Assembly (NCBI RefSeq): GCF_021869535.1
Contig: NW_026262593.1
Span: 54,363,318-54,427,317, forward strand
DNA: 64,000 nucleotides
Direction of reading: 5' to 3'
Origin: Mytilus californianus
Taxonomy: Eukaryota; Mollusca; Bivalvia; Mytilida; Mytilidae
This document shows, in pieces, positions 57,546-64,000 of the stretch. Under the pieces are notes generated by a model, which saw only the letters and a list, made by a program, of their open reading frames with translations, made no database searches and was not told the origin of the DNA. The stretch's first letter is position 1. Each line of letters starts with the position of its first letter. Position numbers and translations under genes: made by a program.

Positions 57546-57887
57546 CCGATATCACATACTTCAATTTTTCTAAATTGTGAACAGAAGTTATTGAAACTAA
57601 CAAAAAATACTTTTAATCAAAACATCAAAGATAATTTAATAGGTTCACTGTTTGATTAGCTATGCGAAACCGTTGTATTCATGCAATAGTTACACATTCC
57701 AAACAATCAATAATAAGAAACGGATAAAAAAACAAAATCTACCCACCTAAATGATGTATACATATATATATATAACCAAGCATACCATTAGTGAAAATAA
57801 TCTCTGTTAAATTAGGCTCGAGGTATGATTATCTGAATATTGAAAACCGTATGTACACGTTGTAGAGTTTATCCACTGGTAGTAAAA

Positions 57888-58400
57888 AAGTAAAATAACA
57901 AAAATACTGAACTCCGAGGAAAATTTAAAACGGAAATTCCCTAATTAAATGGCAAAATCAAATGATAAAACACATCAAACGAATGGACAGCAACTGTCAT
58001 ATTCCTGACTTGGTACAGGCATTTTCAAATGTAGAAAATGGTGGATTGAACCTGGTTTTATAGCGCTAAACCTCTCACTTGTATGACAGTCGCACCAAAC
58101 TCCATTATATTTACAACGATGCGTGAACAAAACAGACATAATAGGTAAAATTGTCAAAATAGGGGTACAGCAGTCATCACTGTGTCACAATCTCAATTAG
58201 AACAAATACAAACACATATTTAACAAAGAAGCACGAAAAGCATCTATCAAATTTAACAACCACATTCATTGCTTGCTTATATATGTATTTTAAATCAACC
58301 CATAAAGGATTGAGATATTTGAAGTCCTGTGACTGCATTCACATCAACTCTAGTGTAGAGTCGTGTGTTTGACGTCAGAATGTAAACGTCAAACAGGAAG
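57888..58400 (-). repeat. Mussel interspersed repeat
   Basis: The start matches 1868-1990. It continues with 'cctgacttggtacaggcatt', 'gtggattgaacctggtttta' and 'cacttgtatgacagtcgca', the minus-strand form of the 'accaagtcagg / aaccaggttcaacccacc' tail core, and ends near 'gtttgacgtcagaatgtaaa'. Confidence 0.65.
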
Positions 58401-58409
58401 AAATATAAA

Positions 58410-58640
58410 ATAATTTTGTCGTTCAAAGTATTTTCAAAATTATAATTTCACATGGGGAATTGTGGTTTACAGGGTTGAAAAAAACAAAAGTTTTCTTGGA
58501 ACTTATTTCAGAAAAAGACCGAGATTTAAAATTATCCAGAATTTCTTTAGAAATTTTAAGAATCCACATATGGTTAATACCACTACGCGAGTAAAATATT
58601 TTTGTCGTTCAAAGTATTTTCAAAATTGTAATAGAACAAT
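58410..58640 (+). repeat. Direct repeat pair
   Basis: 'ttttgtcgttcaaagtattt' plus 'tcaaaatt' occurs at about 58414 and again at about 58600, roughly 187 bases apart. They look like a duplication or the edges of an insertion; the intervening sequence is unassigned. Confidence 0.6.
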
Positions 58641-59245
58641 AACATATTGGCGAGATCTTTAAAAGTACAGAGCCTCGTCAGATGTACCAAAGAAACACAA
58701 AAAGTCACACGTACAAAACACACCAGCAAAAATGAAAGATAATACAAACAACAGCGTTAACGCACACACTGTACTGTACCAGATACGCATATTCAATGGC
58801 ATATAATCTACCGAGTTTATTAGTATTTTTCTAAATGGAAGGACAGAGAAGAAAAATTCATACACATGTAGGAAGTATGAAACCAATTAAAGTCCAAAAT
58901 AAAAAAAATCGTAACGTATACGGTCTTTACAGGATAAAGGAATTAGTAACCTCAGTTGAATTAAACATCAATATTATATTAAGAAAAAATCAAATCAAAA
59001 GATACCAAAGGGATACCACAGAGATATTCAATATTCATATATTTTTAATTGAAAAATTAAACCAAAATTACATAAGTAAGCTGCATCAAAAATGCAGTTC
59101 TATATTTCAAAATCAATTCTGTCAATACTAAGCAAGCATGTTACATAAGAGACACTAGTTTCAAGTATTTGTATCGGACATTGACGCATTAATCCATTTT
59201 CCTATGTCTTTTTTGTGTATTCACAGATCTGTATTTTTTTTCTGA
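58641..59245. other. Upstream flank of cGLR copy 3
   Basis: No gene supported; a 98-codon frame at 58835-59131 is A-rich and unconvincing. Confidence 0.3.
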
Positions 59246-59249
59246 TTTG

Positions 59250-59318
59250 CAAAGGTGACAGTCATTGATAAATTGCATCAAACTAATGGTTTTCAAAACG
59301 ATTGTTTTACTATGGCGG
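59250..59318 (+). other. Start-codon exon of cGLR copy 3 (decayed)
   Basis: Third copy of the start-codon exon. It ends ATG GCG G (59312-59318) at a perfect GTAAGT donor. Bases before the ATG align with copy 2. The acceptor used in copy 2 appears mutated here (CTG where copy 2 has CAG, about 59249-59251), so another AG such as the one near 59272 would be needed. Confidence 0.5.
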
Positions 59319-59504
59319 GTAAGTAGTTTTTAGGCAATTTTAATCTTCCAAATACGGTTTCAAAAAAATCTGTCTAAAATGATATAAACCTTTTCGGGTA
59401 AAAACCTACATTGTCGAGGTATTTCAGAAGCAGTAATTATAAAAGTTTTAAAAGCTGAGGAAAGCTTGCAGATTTCAGTGTTTTTAAATTGTACAAACAC
59501 TTTA

Positions 59505-60093
59505 CTTTATTCCAGAAAACAACCTTTTTGAAAATAAGATTATTGGACATGGAAGGACAGCATTATTAAAAACATTATATATGTTAATTGATTATGGATG
59601 GCGATGTATCTTTTTTTCACCACAAATATCCATCATGTCGTTGTCTTGTAGAGGAGAGTTCAATGTCGTATTGTTTTTTTAATGATATTGAGAAAATAAT
59701 TAAATCCAAAGTACTTATAAATATGCAATATACAAAACCAAAGGATTATGTACGACATTTACAACTGCTATTTTCAAGTCGAACAAAGAAATTAAGATCC
59801 ATTTCTTTACTCTATACGACTCAAAATTGTTTTGTCAAAACACAAATCACGCAGCTGTCCATATTACATGGTAAGAAATACGAATATAAACAATACAAAC
59901 AATGTCTCTGTTATCTACTACAAAGTACCCACCAAGATGCTGTAACTGGTTGGTCGATGTTGGCGTCATTATTCTACAAGAAGAAACAATACAACAAAGC
60001 TATTTGTGTTCTGTCATATTCACTGACAAAATGTACCTTAGAAAAACTGTATATTGATACTGTCATATTTGTTTTTCGTAAATTGTTATGTTA
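59505..60093 (+). pseudogene. cGLR copy 3, truncated fragment
   Basis: Homologous to the middle of the copy 2 main exon (about 36170 onward), starting at the FIPENNLF block. The catalytic N-terminal ~280 residues are absent. Only about 190 bases separate the start-codon exon from this fragment, so a deletion removed the intron plus half the exon. An extra T in a seven-T run near 59674-59680 shifts the frame: entered from the start-codon exon it would stop at TAA 59680-59682, while homology continues in another frame through the TPR-like part (YLLQSTHQDAV... and ASLFYKKKQYN). Homology ends at about 60093, where a PLE-tail repeat is inserted. No nucleotidyltransferase activity is possible. Confidence 0.85.
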
Positions 60094-60275
60094 TAAAGTA
60101 GGCCGTTAGTTTTCTCAATTGAATTGTTTCATATTTTTCATGTCAGTGCCTTTTATAGCCGACTATACAGTTTGGGTTTTTCTCATTGTTTAGACCTATA
60201 ATTGCTTACATCTAATTCATTTGAACTTTGGTGGATAGTTGTCTCATTACCACATCTCCTTATTTTTGCGTGAAC
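60094..60275 (+). repeat. PLE tail truncating cGLR copy 3
   Basis: Tail family from 'gtaggccgttagttttctc' to 'ttgtctcattaccacatctc'. Gene homology ends exactly at its left edge and does not resume on its right. Confidence 0.8.
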
Positions 60276-61390
60276 CCCTGAGGGTTCACCCATATTTATT
60301 AGTTAGAAATATAGTCTATGGAGGAATATTCGGAAGCTAAATTATTGTTCATTCGGAACACCTATTAATCTTATCTGTATTAGCTTCCTGCAATTACGAG
60401 CACCTCCATACGGTGTATTTAAGATATTTAAAACATGGCAATAAAGAATTTTCACAGATCGCTAATTCACTTATTTGATATATGATAATAAACAATCTAT
60501 AGATCCTTTTCAAACATGTATATTTATTGTAAAGCTACATTTTATGCATTGCAAGGGTTTACTGACTTCAGCAAAGTTGACAGTTGTACCCTTTGCTAAA
60601 CAAGTGAAAGTTAAATGGTCAAGATTTAATTATAACGACCTATGGTATCAAATATCTGTGTATAGATATTCACAGAGAGATATTTTAAAATAGTGCTGTG
60701 GTTTCTACATAATGAGTTATAGTGGGCTTTGGGATTTGATTTGTAACAATAAAATCATTATGCACACTTGTCATTTTGACAAATCAGATAAAAAAAATCT
60801 GTTTCAAATGAAAACAAAACAAGTAAAATAAAGACTGTTCGTTAATATACATTTTTACAACTTTTACTGTTTCCTTTTTACAGTATTCTCTATCAATTAA
60901 GTTATCTTGTAAGTTAATTAAATGTTTATTTAATTCATTGATGTCACTATTATTTCAGTGAACGCTGCAGAAAGTCTTGACTCGTTCAAGAGACTACTGC
61001 ATGCACATTAAATTTCAAGTCCCATGTTTTTATTTGCACCATGTATAAATGTTATGTACAGCACAAATTATTTCCTTTCTGTTAAAATTATTTTTGGACT
61101 TGTTAAGTATGCAAGCGCACACCAAACAGTGACAGGATAGTCAACTAAATGACGGTGGTCACTTAGTGGTAGAACTAGAAATTTCTTATATTATTCACAC
61201 ACTGTAATGCTCTTAAATTTATGTGTGTTTTGGATGTGCACTAGTGATTGGTAAATATTGATAGCGTCCGTTAGTTGCATCCGATTCGATTTATCATAGT
61301 AATACAATAAGCTATTAATAAATATCTTGGGAGCAGTTAATTAGTTTATAATTTAATCAATATTTGGGCTGACTTTGAATTAGTCCCGGT
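60276..61390. other. Unassigned, begins with a palindrome
   Basis: Opens with 'gtgaacccctgagggttcac' (about 60279-60298), an 8-base-arm hairpin with loop ctga, possibly a transposon end. Nothing else recognised. Confidence 0.3.
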
Positions 61391-61394
61391 TTAC

Positions 61395-61575
61395 TTTTTA
61401 ATCAAATACGGGACAAGCACGAGAAAATAAGAGTACCGACACGAAACACGGAAAATAATTAAGGGAAAACACGAAGCACGCACATCGAACCAAACACGAG
61501 AAAACGAGAAATAAAACGTCGAAACACGGAAACACGTGAAATAAAAAGGCGGAAAACGTTGCACGAAAATAACAC
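61395..61575. repeat. 'gaaacacgga / acacgagaaa' repeat
   Basis: Irregular repeats of 'acgaaacacgg', 'gaaaacacga' and 'cacgagaaaa'; a purine-rich strand with regularly spaced CACG. Known to me as a dispersed low-complexity repeat in bivalves. Confidence 0.5.
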
Positions 61576-61629
61576 TTTACCACCCTCTAAATAGGCCATA
61601 CTAGATGTCGACACTTCATATTAGAACTT

Positions 61630-62990
61630 AAGTAGATGGTCAATTTCGTTTGCAAGGTTAAAGAAATCTTCAACTTGCTCTAATTTGCCTGTGAAGACCA
61701 TAAAACCGTCATCCCTATTGACAGTGTAATTTGATGTTTTCTCTCCATTGGAACTTATCTAAGATTTTAATGAATAAGGCAGACAGATGCAGATCTGTGC
61801 ATGTTGGTGAAAATGGGCGCTCCTATTATGTGTTTGTATAACAGTCCATTAAACTCAAATCCATTGTTTCTAAGAATTAATTTAACAAATGCAGTTAAAT
61901 CTATTTTGTAGAGAATCTATAAAGTATATTTTCCTGTGTGTCAATAAATTCTAATGCATTGGTAACTTTTTTTTCTAAATTATCAATCATCATATTTGTG
62001 CACATTGACGTACATCATAGGCAATAAGAATGCATACTTTTTAACCTCGTGTGACTCTATTTTATTAATGAATTTTTTTGTATCTTGAATGTAAAAGTTA
62101 TGCCTCTTCAATAATTGGATGTTGGATGTGTACTAATTGATAATTTAGTCTTAGATGCATGATTTTTTTAATTAGTTGTTAGTGGCTTTGAACTAGCTGT
62201 CAGTAACTGCGAGTACTCTCAGATCTGTACTTAGTGTCTAATTGTTGTTGGGATATACAAGTACCCGGCCACGTCCACTCTGTGTAGTATTTCTGTTTGT
62301 ATCCATCTGATGAGTTAAGCCTTTTTCAACTGATTTTTATAGTTCGTTCTTATGTTGTACTGTTACACCACTGTCCCAGGTTAGGGGGAGGGTTGGGATC
62401 CCGCTAACATGTTTATCCCCGCCACATTCTGTGCCTATCTCAAGTCAGGAGCCTGTAATTCAGTGGTTGTCGTTTGTTGGTGTGTTACATATTTGTTTTT
62501 CGTTCATTTTTTGAACATAAATTAGGCCGTTAATTTTCTCGTTTGAATTGTTTTACATTTGTCATTTCTGGGCCTTTTATAGCTGACTATGCGGTATTGG
62601 CTTTGCTCATTGTTGAAGGCCATACGGTGACCTATAGTTGTTAATTTCTGTGTCATTTGGTCTCTTGTGGAGAGTTGTCTCATTGGCAATCATACCACAT
62701 CTTCTTTTTTATATTTATAATTAGATCAAGTAAGTATCTCTCGCGGGAGAGTTACACTTATTGATGATTGGTCGGTAACGAACATTAATGTGTCCTGCTA
62801 GCTGACCAGTTCGCAATGCCTCATTACTTATTTCTAGATGAATTTTATGAATTTTTGGAAGAAGGTACATGTGTCCTCCGTGCTTTGAATTATTACTATT
62901 CTTTAAGAAATTATACGTCTGGGAATCTTTTTTTTTCTCTCCTTGCTTTATATTTAACACTTCTCTCAACATGCCAAAATTGTAATGATA
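61630..62990 (-). pseudogene. PLE of a second lineage, interrupted
   Basis: Minus-strand pieces: MYLLPKIHKIHLE and YRPIINKCNSP (62721-62972), the N-terminal palm block; then, after a 590-base tail insertion, NGFEFNGLLYKHIIGAPIFT-like residues in broken frames (about 61880-61810). The sequence differs clearly from PLE 1 and 2 (LPKIHK rather than LPKLHK; IIGAPI rather than VIGIPM), so it is a separate lineage. Many stops. Confidence 0.65.
62125..62715 (+). repeat. PLE tail, near complete, nested in older PLE
   Basis: Best-preserved plus-strand copy: 'aactgcgagtactctcagat', 'gggatatacaagtacccggc', 'ctgatgagttaagccttttt', 'gttgggatcccgctaacatg', 'caagtcaggagcctgtaatt', 'ggcaatcataccacatcttc'. 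It splits the reverse transcriptase relic at 61630-62990. Confidence 0.85.
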
Positions 62991-62999
62991 TACAATAAA

Positions 63000-63415
63000 A
63001 AGAAAATATTATCCTCCACACACATGGCCAAGATAACACTGATATATAATTTCTTATTCAGTTGAATTAATAATTAGAATAAAAAAGTTCTAAGGTTCAC
63101 GTATTGTCTTTTTTTTTTTAAAAAGCAACTTGTTATATTACTTATACAGTATAAGTTTTATATTGTTCCGAATTGGAAAAGCGTTTGTTTACAATATTTA
63201 TTTCTAGTTGACAGAGTAGAGATATTATATACAAAAGAAAGTTATTTTTAGCCCTTTTGATATCTCATAAATATGGCTAATTTTTTTTATCAAGGGAGAT
63301 TGTTAATAAAGGTCAATAAGACATAAAGCAAAAAAAGTAGAAAGCAGAATAATGAAAGGTCATCCTTTAAACTTCCAAAATAATTTGACAATTTTTCTTT
63401 GTAGATTCCGTCAAC
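63000..63415. other. Unassigned sequence
   Basis: No gene or repeat recognised. Confidence 0.3.
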
Positions 63416-63419
63416 GCAA

Positions 63420-63640
63420 ATTACATGAGCAACACGACCGGTGCCACATATGGAGCAGAATATGCTACACCTTCCGGAGGACCTGAGATCAAACCGTATT
63501 TTTGTTGGGGTTCGTGTTGCTCAGCCTTTAGTTTTTTATGTTTTTGTGTTGTTTACATGTACTGTTTTTCGTCTTTAAATGGTCTTGTTTTTGCCATCGC
63601 ATTTTCAGTTTGTGTTTGACTGATGAATATCCCTTTTATA
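63420..63640 (+). repeat. Mussel repeat fragment ('gagcaacacgac')
   Basis: Recognised by 'tgagcaacacgaccggtgcc', 'acaccttccggaggacctga', 'gggttcgtgttgctcag' and 'gccatcgcattttcagttt'. The 64-codon frame through it is a property of the repeat, not an independent gene. Confidence 0.6.
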
Positions 63641-63641
63641 A

Positions 63642-63840
63642 AAATAAGAAGGAGTGGTATGATTGCCAATAAGATAACTCCCCACCAGAACCAAATGACA
63701 TAGATGTGGTATAATAGCCAATGAGACAACACTTCACCATAGACCAAACGACATAGAAGTTAACAAGAATAGTTTTCCGTACGGCCTTCAACAATGAGCA
63801 AAAACCATACCGCATAGTAAGCTTTAAGCGGCCCCGAAGG
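63642..63840 (-). repeat. PLE tail, minus strand
   Basis: 'gtggtatgattgccaataag', a partly repeated 'gtggtataatagccaatgag', 'cgtacggccttcaacaatga', 'ccataccgcatagtaagct'. The duplicated end suggests two overlapping insertions or a slippage. Confidence 0.8.
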
Positions 63841-64000
63841 TCCCGTTTGTATTTTTCGCTTCTTTCATTCAAACATGAAAGTTTATGTAGCGAAATTATT
63901 GTTATGCCCGTTTTTGCAAACCCTGAAAAATTTGTTGCAATCAACTTGAACAGTGTTATTGAAGGTCACCTTATTAGTGTGAATCAAGAATGTTTTTCAC

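Overview
This is AT-rich, gene-poor eukaryotic DNA, almost certainly from a marine bivalve and most like the mussel Mytilus. The evidence is (i) split genes with spliceosomal introns, (ii) cGAS/Mab-21-like receptor genes of the kind greatly expanded in bivalves, and (iii) interspersed repeats I recognise from Mytilus genomes and transcripts: Penelope-like element tails, the ~800-bp hammerhead-bearing repeat, and a tRNA-derived SINE. No rRNA gene, intact tRNA gene, CRISPR array or bacterial operon was seen.

The genes that matter are three same-strand copies of one cGAS-like receptor (cGLR) gene at about 2.8-6.6, 31.7-37.2 and 59.2-60.1 kb. Each begins with a short exon that ends in seven coding bases (ATG plus four) at a phase-1 donor. 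In copies 1 and 2 an intron then leads to one large coding exon. Copy 1 is intact: a nucleotidyltransferase core with the acidic triad, a Mab-21 helical part, and a C-terminal TPR-like region. Copy 2 is nearly intact but has a one-base deletion just after its splice acceptor. Copy 3 has lost the catalytic half, is frameshifted, and is cut off by a repeat insertion. Together they look like an innate-immune nucleotide-second-messenger sensor family in birth-and-death turnover.

Layout: 0-2.8 kb, decayed repeats including a hammerhead-like motif; 2.8-6.6, cGLR copy 1; 7.1-7.6, minisatellite; 8.5-12.0, a broken Penelope-like element (PLE) and a second copy of its tail; 12-16.5, little recognisable; 16.5-17.6, remnant of a Ty3/gypsy polymerase on the minus strand; 18-29, old tandem duplications riddled with PLE tails and hammerhead relics; 29-31, PLE fragments; 31.7-37.2, cGLR copy 2, whose intron holds a SINE and a minus-strand PLE; 37.9-44.1, an inverted repeat followed by three near-identical tandem units with hairpin arrays and small basic ORFs, the middle unit carrying a clean 465-bp MITE; 44.5-54.8, mostly unassigned with short repeats; 54.8-57.5, a minisatellite split by a 2.0-kb Harbinger-like transposon with a 3-bp target duplication; 57.9-64, repeats, cGLR copy 3, and a second PLE lineage interrupted by a tail insertion.

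Most other open frames are under 100 codons in AT-rich DNA and I do not regard them as genes. All homology calls were made by eye.
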